Assembly (NCBI RefSeq): GCF_030269545.1
Contig: NZ_BSTN01000030.1
Span: 1-64,000 of the forward strand
Source of the DNA: Actinomadura sp. NBRC 104425
GTDB lineage: Bacteria > Actinomycetota > Actinomycetes > Streptosporangiales > Streptosporangiaceae
Direction of reading: 5' to 3'
Length of the DNA: 64,000 nucleotides
A program made the position numbers and the translations under genes. Within the stretch, counting starts at the first letter, position 1, and each line of letters starts with the position of its first letter. The notes beneath the pieces were generated by a model, which did not search any database, was not told the DNA's origin, and saw nothing but the letters and a program-made list of their open reading frames with translations. Shown in pieces: positions 57,201 to 64,000 of the stretch.

Positions 57201-58168
57201 GCCGCGTGCTCGGCGAGCACACCGACCTGGACGCGCTGAAGCGCAAGCTGCGCGGCACGATGCGCGGCACCCTGGCCAAGGCCGCGTCGAGCGAGGGCAT
57301 CGAACGCGCCGGGCTGCGCGAGTGGACGATCGGGGAGCTGCCGCGCACCTACGCGCGCAACCAGGGCGGGTACGAGGTCAAGGCGTATCCGGCGCTGACC
57401 GACGAGGGCGACACCGTCGCCGTCCGCATGTACGAGACCGAGGCCGAGCAGCGCCGCGCCATGTGGCTCGGCACGCGCCGCCTGGTGCTGCTCAACTGCA
57501 CGTCCCCGGCCAAGCTGATCCAGAAGGGGCTGACGAACCAAGGCAAGCTGGCGCTCAGCCACAACCCGCACGGTTCGGTGGCCAAGCTGTTCGACGACTG
57601 CGTCACCGCCGCCGCCGACCGGCTGATCGCCGAGGCCGGCGGGCCGGCATGGGACGAGGCGGGGTTCCGCCGCCTGTACGACCACGTGCGCGCCGAACTG
57701 CACGACGCCACCGCCGCCATCGTGGCGCAGGTCGAGCGGATCCTGGCCGAGGCGCACGAGATCGACCGGCGCCTGCGCGGCACGACCAGCCTCACGCTGG
57801 TACCGGCGCTGACCGACGTGCGCGAGCACCTCGGCCGGCTGATCCGACCCGGGTTCGTGACCGCGACCGGCTGGCATCGGCTGCCCGACCTGCCCCGCTA
57901 CCTGCGGGCGCTGCGGATCCGGCTGGACAAGCTGCCGGAGAACCCGGGCCGCGACCGGCAGCTGACCTTCCAGGTCCACCAGGTGGAGCAGGAGTACGAG
58001 GCGCTGCTGAACCGGCTGCCGCCGGCGCGGCGCGAGGAGGAGGCGGTCCGGCAGATCCGCTGGCTGCTGGAGGAGCTGCGGGTGTCGCTGTTCGCCCAGC
58101 AGTTGGGCACGCGCGTGCCGGTGTCGGACAAGCGCATCCGCAAGGCGATGGCGCAGATCGCCGTCTGA
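54218..58168 (+). CDS. hrpA: ATP-dependent RNA helicase HrpA, 1316 aa
   Basis: DEAH-box helicase of the HrpA type, with the full motif set: GETGSGKTTQ (about 96-105), TQPRRLAAR, DEAH at about 193-196 in IIDEAHERSLN, SATI in VITSATIDPERF, and motif VI QRKGRCGRVS. The usual HrpA order follows: winged helix, ratchet and OB fold regions, then a long C-terminal DUF3418-type part. About 1300 aa is normal. GTG at 54218 was chosen because GAGG is six bases upstream; an ATG at 54206 lacks a site. In other bacteria HrpA acts on mRNA and stalled ribosomes. It stands alone as a single gene. Confidence 0.93.
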   Translation: MKSPLADLRARLPELTVYDAHRLRRRLDGAQKLRDERRRARVLAKIGEEIEAAERRVARRRAAVPAITYPDALPVSQKKDDILAALRDHQVVIVAGETGSGKTTQLPKICLELGRGVLGSIGHTQPRRLAARTVADRIVEELGTELGEAVGYKVRFTDRSGDDTLVKLMTDGILLAEIQTDRLLRRYDTLIIDEAHERSLNIDFLLGYVKEILPKRPDLKVVITSATIDPERFSKHFDDAPIVEVSGRTYPVEVRYRPLVDPDDPQADPDRDQIQAICDAVDELSGEAPGDILVFLSGEREIRDTADALAKHLKGRRGPQTEVLPLYARLSAAEQHRVFQPHSGRRIVLATNVAETSLTVPGIKYVIDPGTARISRYSHRLKVQRLPIEPISQASADQRKGRCGRVSEGICIRLYSEEDFQARPEFTEPEILRTNLASVILQMTALGLGDIAAFPFVEPPDRRNVKAGMDLLHELGAIDPAEKDPRKRLTPLGRRLAQLPIDPRLGRMILAADEAGCVREVLVIASALSIQDPRERPAEHQQAADDKHRRFADPTSDFLAYLNLWNYLRDRQRELSGSAFRRMCREEFLHYLRVREWQDLHSQLKQVAKALGVTVNSADADPDRIHMALLSGLLSHIGLQDTDRKKDEGGQRRRPQVEYLGARGARFALFPGSALAKKPPRWVMSAELVETSRLWGRINARIEPEWVEPLAQHLVKRTYSEPHWSKKQAAVMAYEKVTLYGVPIVAQRRVNYGRIDPELSRELFIRHALVEGDWDTRHRFFHDNRALLDEVEELEHRARRRDIVVDDETLFDFYDERIPPEVVSGRHFDAWWKKAGRTQPDLLNFEKSMLINQGAGEVSEADYPDAWQQGPLRLRLTYQFEPGTDADGVTVHIPVQVLNQVRPDGFEWQVPGLRQELVTELIRSLPKPVRVNFVPAPDFARRVLERVAPRTEPLLAALERELTAMTGVPVAREDWDLSRLPAHLRMTFRVVDERGRVLGEHTDLDALKRKLRGTMRGTLAKAASSEGIERAGLREWTIGELPRTYARNQGGYEVKAYPALTDEGDTVAVRMYETEAEQRRAMWLGTRRLVLLNCTSPAKLIQKGLTNQGKLALSHNPHGSVAKLFDDCVTAAADRLIAEAGGPAWDEAGFRRLYDHVRAELHDATAAIVAQVERILAEAHEIDRRLRGTTSLTLVPALTDVREHLGRLIRPGFVTATGWHRLPDLPRYLRALRIRLDKLPENPGRDRQLTFQVHQVEQEYEALLNRLPPARREEEAVRQIRWLLEELRVSLFAQQLGTRVPVSDKRIRKAMAQIAV

Positions 58169-58271
58169 GGCGGGGCCGGCGGCCGGCCGGGGCCCGCCGC
58201 CCGCGTGTCGATCATCTCTGTCGCCCCGCAAGTCACTGCGGCCACGTGCACTAGTGCGTAAGGTTCATCTC

Positions 58272-59834
58272 ATGCCTAACAGCGATGAGCGCGACAACAG
58301 CGGTCCCGGGGGGCAGGCCGTGACTCCCGAAGCCGCTGTCGCAGAGGCAGGCGGCGCGCAGCCGGCCGAGGGCGCCTCCGCCGCTTCCGAGAACGCCACC
58401 GCCGATAACACCGCCGATAACGCCGCCGATAACGCCGACGAGAGCACCGCCGGGAGCACCGGCGAGGGGAAGGCGGTCGCCACGACCGGGACCACCGCCG
58501 TGGCGGCCCAGCCCGGCCCCGACGATGCCGTGGCGCGGGTGGGGGACCCCGTCGCGTTCTGGCCGTGCGCCAACTGCGGCCGCCCGGTGCCGCAGCCGGT
58601 CGGGGCCGTGCGCACCGTCCGGTACTGCCAGGACAACGACGGCGCCTGCGCCCGCGAGGCGCGCGAACGGCGCGAGCGGGGCAGGGACGCGCCCGGACTG
58701 ACCGGGCAGGTCGCCGCCACCTGGGAGATGGTGGAGCGGCTGGAGCGCACCGCCGACCTGCTCGCCGAGTCGCTCACCCAGGAGCTGAGCGTCGCCGGGG
58801 TGGAGCGGCGGGTCGCCGAGGTGCGGGCCGAGGCCGCCCGCGAGCTGGCCGTCGCGCAGAGCGAGCGCGACGCGTCCCAGCGGCGCGCCGAGGAGGCCTG
58901 GCAGGAGGCCGCGGCGGCCCGCAAGCGCGCCGAGGAGGCCGAACGCGCCGCCGCCAAGGCCCGCGAGGACGCCAAGCTGGCCACCTCCAAGCGGGACGCC
59001 GCCCAGCAGGCGTGGGAGGAGGCCCACCAGATCGCTCAGCAGGCGGTGTCGGCCAAGCTGGCCGCCGAGAGCGAACGCGACCGCATCGCCGCCCGCGAGA
59101 CCGAGCTGCTGGCCGCGTTGGAGAACACCCGCGCCGAGCTGGTCGCCCTGCACGCCAAGCTGGCCGAGGCCGAGAGCGCGGTGGAGGCCCAGCGGGTGGA
59201 GGCCGCCGTCGCCAAGCAGGGCGCCGAGGACCTGCGCACCGCCATGCGCGACACCGAGGCGCAGCGGCAGCGCGCCATGCAGTCGGCCAGCAAGGCCGAG
59301 GCCGAGCGGGCGGCCGCGCTGCGCGCCCAGTCGGAGGCCGAGGCCGAGGTGGTGCGGGCCAACGCCCGCGCCGAGGAGGCCGTCAAGGAGCGCGACGCCG
59401 CGCTCGCGCAGGCCCGACAGGCGACCGCCGAACGCGACGAGCTGGCCGCCAAGGTCAACGACCAGGCGCTGCAGCTGCGGCAGCTGGCCCAGTCGGTGGC
59501 CGAGCAGCAGGCCGCCCTCGCCGCGCTGGCCGAGGAGCGCGACGCGGCCCGCGCCGAGGCCGACCGGGCGCGCCGCCAGATCGACCAGCTCACGCAGAAC
59601 ACGCTCGCGTCGAACTTCGTGCCCGCCCCGCCGCCGCCCGCGGCCGGGCATGCGCCGCAGTTCGGGACGCCCCCGCCCTACCCGAACGCGCTCTTCGGGC
59701 AGCAGGGCGGCGAGCAGGGCGCGTCGCCGACCGTCCCCGGCCTCCCCGTCCAGGGCGGCACGTCGGGGGGCGCCGGCGGGCAGCAGGGCGCCGCGCCGGC
59801 CGACCGCGAGGACCCGCTGTTCGCCGGCCCGTGA
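58272..59834 (+). CDS. Large Ala/Glu-rich coiled-coil protein with N-terminal zinc ribbon, 520 aa
   Basis: An N-terminal acidic low-complexity stretch (about 1-85, with repeated DNTADNAADNA-type units) is followed by a small Cys motif (CANCGRPV, then RYCQDNDGAC). The long coiled coil from about 150 to 435 is made of heptads rich in A, E, R and K. The tail is Pro/Gly/Gln rich. The plan resembles actinomycete DivIVA/scaffold-like or nucleoid-associated filament proteins, but no family can be named. ATG at 58272, 103 bp after hrpA. Convergent with the next gene. Confidence 0.75.
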   Translation: MPNSDERDNSGPGGQAVTPEAAVAEAGGAQPAEGASAASENATADNTADNAADNADESTAGSTGEGKAVATTGTTAVAAQPGPDDAVARVGDPVAFWPCANCGRPVPQPVGAVRTVRYCQDNDGACAREARERRERGRDAPGLTGQVAATWEMVERLERTADLLAESLTQELSVAGVERRVAEVRAEAARELAVAQSERDASQRRAEEAWQEAAAARKRAEEAERAAAKAREDAKLATSKRDAAQQAWEEAHQIAQQAVSAKLAAESERDRIAARETELLAALENTRAELVALHAKLAEAESAVEAQRVEAAVAKQGAEDLRTAMRDTEAQRQRAMQSASKAEAERAAALRAQSEAEAEVVRANARAEEAVKERDAALAQARQATAERDELAAKVNDQALQLRQLAQSVAEQQAALAALAEERDAARAEADRARRQIDQLTQNTLASNFVPAPPPPAAGHAPQFGTPPPYPNALFGQQGGEQGASPTVPGLPVQGGTSGGAGGQQGAAPADREDPLFAGP

Positions 59835-59917
59835 CGCCCCCCGCCGGCGCCGCCGCGAACGCCGCCCTGCCGGCGCCGGGGGAGGCGGGCGGCGGCCGCC
59901 GGACGCGCGACCCGCGG

Positions 59918-60697
59918 TCAGGACGACCAGCAGTGCTCGGTCGCCGGGGTGGCCTCCTCCACGGGGAAGTTCACCGAAGGGGACATCTCGGGCTTGGCCG
60001 CGGGGGCGGACGGCGCGAACCGCGCGGGGGCCACCTCGATCCAGATCTGCTCGGCCCGGCCGAGCAGGCGGCCGTCGGCCCCGTACAGCGCCGTCGCCGC
60101 GTGGGTCTTGCGGCCCTCGCGGGTGCGCGCCAGGCCCATCACCACGCACTGCTCGCCCGCCGCGGGGAGCCCGGTGACCTGCGCGGTCATCGTGCCCAGC
60201 ACCGATGCGCGGCCCGGTTCGAGAAACGACCACGCGCCGGGGCAGTCCAGCGCCGCCCACACCAGCTCGGGCCCCGGCTCCTCGGCCGGCGTCCACGGGG
60301 CCGCCACGGTGCCGTCGGCCACCCGGCCGGGCGCCAGCCGCAGCCCGTCGCCGGGTTCGCGGTCGGTGCCGCACACGAAGCAGCCGGGGAACGGATGGCC
60401 GTCCGCGCCGCGGAAGCCGGCGGCCGCGCCGAGCGCCTCCTCGTACGGCACCGGCGCCACCGGGGGCACCACGATCGCGCCCGCCAGGGCCTCGGCGACC
60501 ACCGCCTCGCCGTCCCACAGCCGTGCGCTGAGCCCGCGCTCGTCGTCCACGCTCACCCGCAGCTCGGTGCCGAGCGGCGGCGGACGGCGCAGCGTGACGG
60601 TCACCGTGTCGGTGGACAGGTGGCCGGCGAGCAGCCCGGCCACGTAGCCGCCGTTGCCCGAGCCCTCGGGACCCCGGAACCGCGTATCTATGATCAA
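59918..60697 (-). CDS. Hot-dog fold thioesterase-like protein, 259 aa
   Basis: Two hot-dog halves can be seen. The N-terminal half has FRGPEGSGNGGYVAGLLAGH (about 7-26), typical of the loop before the central helix. The second half includes WAALDCPGAWSFLEPG (about 148-163) and ends with RAEQIWIEVAP. A Cys pair FPGCFVCGTDRE lies in the linker. Such two-domain proteins are annotated as thioesterase-like in actinomycetes; the acyl substrate is unknown. The ATG at 60697 is followed upstream by 239 bp of non-coding sequence without a clear promoter. No operon partner. Confidence 0.72.
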   Translation of the reverse strand: MIIDTRFRGPEGSGNGGYVAGLLAGHLSTDTVTVTLRRPPPLGTELRVSVDDERGLSARLWDGEAVVAEALAGAIVVPPVAPVPYEEALGAAAGFRGADGHPFPGCFVCGTDREPGDGLRLAPGRVADGTVAAPWTPAEEPGPELVWAALDCPGAWSFLEPGRASVLGTMTAQVTGLPAAGEQCVVMGLARTREGRKTHAATALYGADGRLLGRAEQIWIEVAPARFAPSAPAAKPEMSPSVNFPVEEATPATEHCWSS

Positions 60698-60936
60698 CTG
60701 AAATCCCCCGTAGTCCGCTACGGCATGAAACCCCGCCGATGATAGTGAGCCGCCCCGACGGTTCCGCCCCCGGGTGACCTGCCGCTACTACCGTCGGCAA
60801 CGGCCCATGTCCGGCCCGGGAAGGGCGGTCGCTCCGGGGACCATTCCCGGCGGCGGGCACGTCCCTCAAGGGCCCGCGCCCGCGAGACTGTGACGCGGCG
60901 GAGCGGGGGACCGTTCCCGTCAGGGCGATGGCGCGG

Positions 60937-61452
60937 TCACAGGGCGCGGGACGGCTGGGGGCGGCCCGGCCGGGTGCTGAAGAACACCGACAGCGACCCG
61001 GTGAGCCGGGCGCGCACCGTCGCCTCGTCCACCGGGCCGTCCTCGGGGACGGGGGTGCGCTCCAGCGCCCGGGCGATCAGCTGCTCGACGTTGCGGTCGG
61101 CGACCAGCACCGAGCACGTGTCGCAGGCGTACCAGGGGTAGAGCATGTTGAGCACGGCCACCGCCGTGTCGTCGTCCGACAGGTGGGTGGTGTCCAGCTC
61201 GACCTCGAAGACGTCGGTGTCGTCGGGGTCCAGGGTGGGGCAGTACAGCCAGCTCGGGCCGGAAACGCCGCAGAAGTCGCACGTGCGGTCGCGCTGCTCG
61301 GGGGCGCCCACGGCCAGTTCCAGCTCGTGGTCCCACGGCTCCACCCGCCGGTTGTGGCGGTACCCGACGCCGTCCAGCGTGCCCTCGCGGTTGTGCGTCA
61401 CGTCATGCACCTCGCCGCCGCAGCGGGCGCACATGAAGCCGATGTCCTCCAT
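60937..61452 (-). CDS. Zinc-ribbon hypothetical protein, 171 aa
   Basis: Three Cys pairs are present: CARCGGEVHD near the N-terminus, CDFCG with a following Cys (WLYCPT), and YACDTCSVLV. The pattern suggests two zinc ribbons. The rest is acidic with short strands. Starts: ATG 61452 with GGGGAGGG close upstream, or GTG 61476. Proteins of this type are found in many actinomycetes as conserved hypotheticals. No enzyme motif is seen. It is transcribed divergently from the ABC ATPase gene. Confidence 0.65.
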   Translation of the reverse strand: MEDIGFMCARCGGEVHDVTHNREGTLDGVGYRHNRRVEPWDHELELAVGAPEQRDRTCDFCGVSGPSWLYCPTLDPDDTDVFEVELDTTHLSDDDTAVAVLNMLYPWYACDTCSVLVADRNVEQLIARALERTPVPEDGPVDEATVRARLTGSLSVFFSTRPGRPQPSRAL

Positions 61453-61699
61453 GTCCCTCCCCGATTCGCCGGCCACCGGCTCTCACAGTATCCGGCCGCG
61501 GCCGTGCTCGTCCGTCCGGGCGTGCACCGCGACCGGGGGCGCCCCGGCGGGCGGGCGCGCCGCACCGTCGGGTACCTTGATGATCCTCTCCCCGGTGCGC
61601 TCCCGGCGATCCCGGCAGCCACCGTCCTTTTCGTCTCCGGCCGCCGCATCCGGCCGTCCGCGCCGGTTCCCCCGTCCGAGCCCGTCCGAGGAGGTACGC

Positions 61700-62506
61700 G
61701 TGCCGCTCGCTCCCGCCCGCACCGATGTCGTCCTCAACGCCGACAAGGTGGACCTGGTCCGCGACGGCCGGACGCTGCTGGACCAGGTGTCGATGACGGT
61801 GCTCGCCGGCGAGCACTGGGCGCTGCTCGGCCCCAACGGCGCGGGCAAGAGCACGCTGCTCGGCATCCTCGGCGCCTACACCCATCCCACGCGCGGCACC
61901 GCCGAGATCCTCGGGCACCGCCTCGGCCGGGTCAACGTGCACGAGCTGCGCGCCCTCATCGGCCAGGTCAACCCGCGGCACCCGCTGCAGTCGGCGCGCA
62001 CCGTCCGCGAGGTCGTCCTGACCGGCGTGACGGGCACCATCGAGCTGGTGCCGCGGTGGACGCCCACCGCCGACGAGCTGGCCCGCGCCGACGAGCTGGT
62101 CGGGCTGATGGGCCTGGACCACCGCGCCGACGCCCGCTGGCCCACCCTGTCGCAGGGCGAGCGCGGCCGCACCCTCATCGCGCGGGCGCTGATGCCCGAC
62201 CCGCCGCTGCTGCTGCTCGACGAGCCCGCCACCGGCCTGGACCTGGCCGCCCGCGAACGCCTGCTGGCCAGCCTGGACGAGCTGCGGCAGCGGCGCCGCG
62301 ACCTGACCACCGTGCTGGTCACCCACCACCTGGAGGAGCTGCCCACCAGCACCACCCACGCCCTCCTGCTCAACGGGGGCCGGGTGCTGGCCGCCGGACC
62401 GGCCGACGAGGTGCTCACCACCGAGCAGGTCAGCGTGTGCTTCGAGCACCCGGTGACGATCTCCCGGCACAACGGCCGCTGGGCCGCCACCGCCGGAACC
62501 CCGTAG
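61700..62506 (+). CDS. ABC transporter-type ATPase, 268 aa
   Basis: It has Walker A GPNGAGKSTLL (about 45-55), signature LSQGERGRTLIARAL and Walker B LLLLDEPATGLDLA, then VTHHLEELP (H-loop). It is a single ABC domain of normal size with no membrane domain, and no permease gene is next to it, so it may work with a distant partner or as a stand-alone ABC protein of the YlmA/ModF-like type. GTG at 61700 has GGAGG five bases upstream. Convergent with the helicase gene (40-bp gap). Confidence 0.88.
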   Translation: MPLAPARTDVVLNADKVDLVRDGRTLLDQVSMTVLAGEHWALLGPNGAGKSTLLGILGAYTHPTRGTAEILGHRLGRVNVHELRALIGQVNPRHPLQSARTVREVVLTGVTGTIELVPRWTPTADELARADELVGLMGLDHRADARWPTLSQGERGRTLIARALMPDPPLLLLDEPATGLDLAARERLLASLDELRQRRRDLTTVLVTHHLEELPTSTTHALLLNGGRVLAAGPADEVLTTEQVSVCFEHPVTISRHNGRWAATAGTP

Positions 62507-62546
62507 CCGGGCCCGCCCGCGAGAAGGCGCGCGGCGGGGGAGGGCG

Positions 62547-63932
62547 TCAGGCGTCGGCGGCCACGCGGTGGGCGGCCAGGTGCGCCAGCACCGCCTGGTT
62601 GGCCTCCCACCCGTCCGGAAACTTCACCGGCACGCCCAGATGCACCGGCTCGGTGGACGGGTGGGCGTCCAGCAGCTCGGGGATCCCGGCGCGGGCGACC
62701 ACCACGCACGCGTGCCGGTGCCGCGAGGTCAGCACGCACAGCCGCCCCGACTCCAGGTGGAACGCGGTGGCGTCGCGGCGGCCCGACAGCGGGTGCAGCA
62801 CGATCGTCACGTCGTACTCGCGGCCCTGCAGCCGGTTGGCGGTGTCGACGGTGATGCCCTCGCCCAGCGAGCCGAGCGCCGCGCGGATCGCGGCGACCTG
62901 GTCGCGGTGCGCCGCGCCGATCGCCACCCGGTCCGCGCCCACCGGCCTGGTGCCCAGCTCGGAGTGGGCGACCGGGCCGCGCTGCAGCAGCCGCACCGCC
63001 AGCGCCGCCGTCGCCCGCACCGCCTCGGCGTCGGTGCGCAGCGTGTGCCGGGCGGGCAGCTCGTACAGCGCCCAGCCGGTGGCCGCGGCCTCCTCCAGCG
63101 CCCGGTCGTAGGTGGTGCCCATGCCGCCCGCGCCGAACTCCAGCCGCCGGTCGCCCGGCCCGGTGCCGGAACGGAACCCGGTGAACGGGTAGAACGCCTC
63201 CGACACCAGCGGCGCCGCCGACGCGGGCAGACGCCACGACACCGGCAGCCGGTGCACCGGAAGGTCGGGGTTGTGCGCCAGCAGCACCGCCACGGCGCTG
63301 CGCAGCGGGTCCCAGGTCAGCCCCGCCCACCGCTCCACCTCCACGGTGGAGAACGGGTCGAGCTGCCCGGGGTCGCCGACGAACAGCGCCCGCTCGAACC
63401 GGCCGGCGATGCGCAGCAGCATGTCCGAGCGCATCTGGTACGCCTCGTCCACGATCGCCCACGGCCACGACCCGTCCGCCAGCGTCGCCCACTTGGCCGC
63501 CGTGGCGATCACGATGTCGCGGTCGGCCAGGTCGTCGGCCTTCTGCGCGATCCGCACCGACGGGTGCGCGGCGACCCGCGCCGACGGCGCGTAGGCCGCC
63601 GCCGACAGCCGCCCGACGCGCAGCGCCGGATGCTCGGCGGCGATGCGGTCGATGAGGTCGTCGACCTGCTCGTTGGTCTGCGCGACGATCATGAGGCGCT
63701 CCCCGGCCTCGGCCAGGTGCGCCGCGGCCCGCACCACCAGCGTCGACTTGCCCGCGCCGGGCGGGGAGTCGACCACCACGCCCCGGTGCTCGCCCGCCAG
63801 GTCGGCCAGCACCGCGTCCACGACCCGGGCCGCCGCGACCGCGGGGTCGGGCTCGTCCTGCGGCCCGCGCACCACGCGCAGCGGCCCCGCAGCCGGCGGG
63901 CGCGCGCCCGGCACGACCGTACGGTCCGTCAT
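62547..63932 (-). CDS. SF1-type helicase/AAA ATPase, 461 aa
   Basis: This is a P-loop helicase with motif I DSPPGAGKSTLVVRAA (about 50-65), a DEAY box (AIVDEAYQMR), motif III GDPGQLDPF and motif V-like TANRLQGREYDV, plus VLTSRHRHACVVV near the end. The small size lacks the large insertions of UvrD or RecD, so it is a minimal SF1 protein common in actinomycetes. The ATG at 63932 overlaps the stop of the upstream gene as ATGA. The substrate (RNA or DNA) is not clear from sequence. Confidence 0.82.
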   Translation of the reverse strand: MTDRTVVPGARPPAAGPLRVVRGPQDEPDPAVAAARVVDAVLADLAGEHRGVVVDSPPGAGKSTLVVRAAAHLAEAGERLMIVAQTNEQVDDLIDRIAAEHPALRVGRLSAAAYAPSARVAAHPSVRIAQKADDLADRDIVIATAAKWATLADGSWPWAIVDEAYQMRSDMLLRIAGRFERALFVGDPGQLDPFSTVEVERWAGLTWDPLRSAVAVLLAHNPDLPVHRLPVSWRLPASAAPLVSEAFYPFTGFRSGTGPGDRRLEFGAGGMGTTYDRALEEAAATGWALYELPARHTLRTDAEAVRATAALAVRLLQRGPVAHSELGTRPVGADRVAIGAAHRDQVAAIRAALGSLGEGITVDTANRLQGREYDVTIVLHPLSGRRDATAFHLESGRLCVLTSRHRHACVVVARAGIPELLDAHPSTEPVHLGVPVKFPDGWEANQAVLAHLAAHRVAADA

Positions 63933-64000
63933 GACCACTCCTCCGCGGCGTCCTCGTCGGTGGGCACGTAGTCCTCGGTCGGGCCGCCGTGCGTCCACGG
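63929..64000 (-). CDS. C-terminal end of a gene continuing beyond the window
   Basis: Twenty-three codons, ending EDYVPTDEDAAEEWS and a TGA that overlaps the ATG of the SF1-helicase gene. The tail is acidic. The overlap indicates that it belongs to the same operon. The product cannot be identified from this fragment. Confidence 0.5.
   Translation of the reverse strand, partial: PWTHGGPTEDYVPTDEDAAEEWS

Noticed and set aside
54074..58231. 1385-codon open frame on the minus strand opposite hrpA
   Set aside because: It mirrors the codon bias of hrpA, has no family motifs and low-complexity composition; a GC-skew shadow.

Overview
The window is GC-rich throughout, uses many GTG/TTG starts, and carries WhiB, GntR, SpoIIE-phosphatase and KstR2-type genes, so it comes from a high-GC actinomycete. 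A member of the Streptosporangiales/Thermomonosporaceae (Actinomadura-like) is my best guess, but the genus is inference.

Layout. (1) 1-15893 is the right part of an integrative conjugative element (element 1) whose left end lies outside the window. It has a degenerate IS982-type transposase, a block of small unknown genes, and a minus-strand type IV secretion-like operon: VirD4/TraG coupling ATPase, VirB4-like ATPase, SCO6880-type protein, TrbL/VirB6-like channel and a two-TM pilin-like protein. A plus-strand peptidoglycan hydrolase, two small HTH proteins and a tyrosine integrase follow. (2) 15848-30254 is a complete pSAM2-like actinomycete integrative element (element 2). It is bounded by a 46-bp direct repeat that is the 3' part of a tRNA-Pro(GGG) gene. 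It has a short GntR regulator with three operator-like repeats, a WhiB-like protein, tiny Cys-rich proteins, Spd-like membrane proteins, an FtsK/TraB DNA translocase, a primase-polymerase plus helicase replication pair, an iteron array, Xis and Int. Both elements use the same tRNA end, so they sit in tandem. (3) From the intact tRNA-Pro (30213-30286) rightwards the sequence is chromosomal.

The chromosomal part holds a beta-lactamase-like lipoprotein and a CHAP amidase under a c-di-AMP (ydaO) riboswitch. Next come a teichoic-acid-type GT2/CDP-glycerol transferase with a GT4 partner, and an ANTAR-PAS-SpoIIE phosphatase. A long CoA-ester catabolic region (39-54 kb) follows: fadE30-ipdF-kstR2-fadA6 and echA20-ipdA-ipdB-ipdC with a divergent SDR gene, i.e. 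the steroid C/D-ring (KstR2) pathway. It is interrupted by a second module (CaiB CoA-transferase, MaoC-like hydratase, acyl-CoA dehydrogenase, TetR, acyl-CoA ligase) with its own operator. Two KstR2-like boxes and two copies of a second palindrome sit at the promoters. The end of the window has hrpA, a coiled-coil protein, a thioesterase-like protein, a zinc-ribbon protein, an ABC ATPase and an SF1 helicase.

The most unusual signals are in element 2: an 8-bp iteron array (GCGGAGAT) after the primase-helicase genes, helically phased GTCAC repeats just downstream of traB (a possible clt/transfer or replication locus), a duplicated 76-bp leader block plus hairpin in front of two unrelated micro-proteins, and a 57-aa protein with an amyloid-signalling-like motif.
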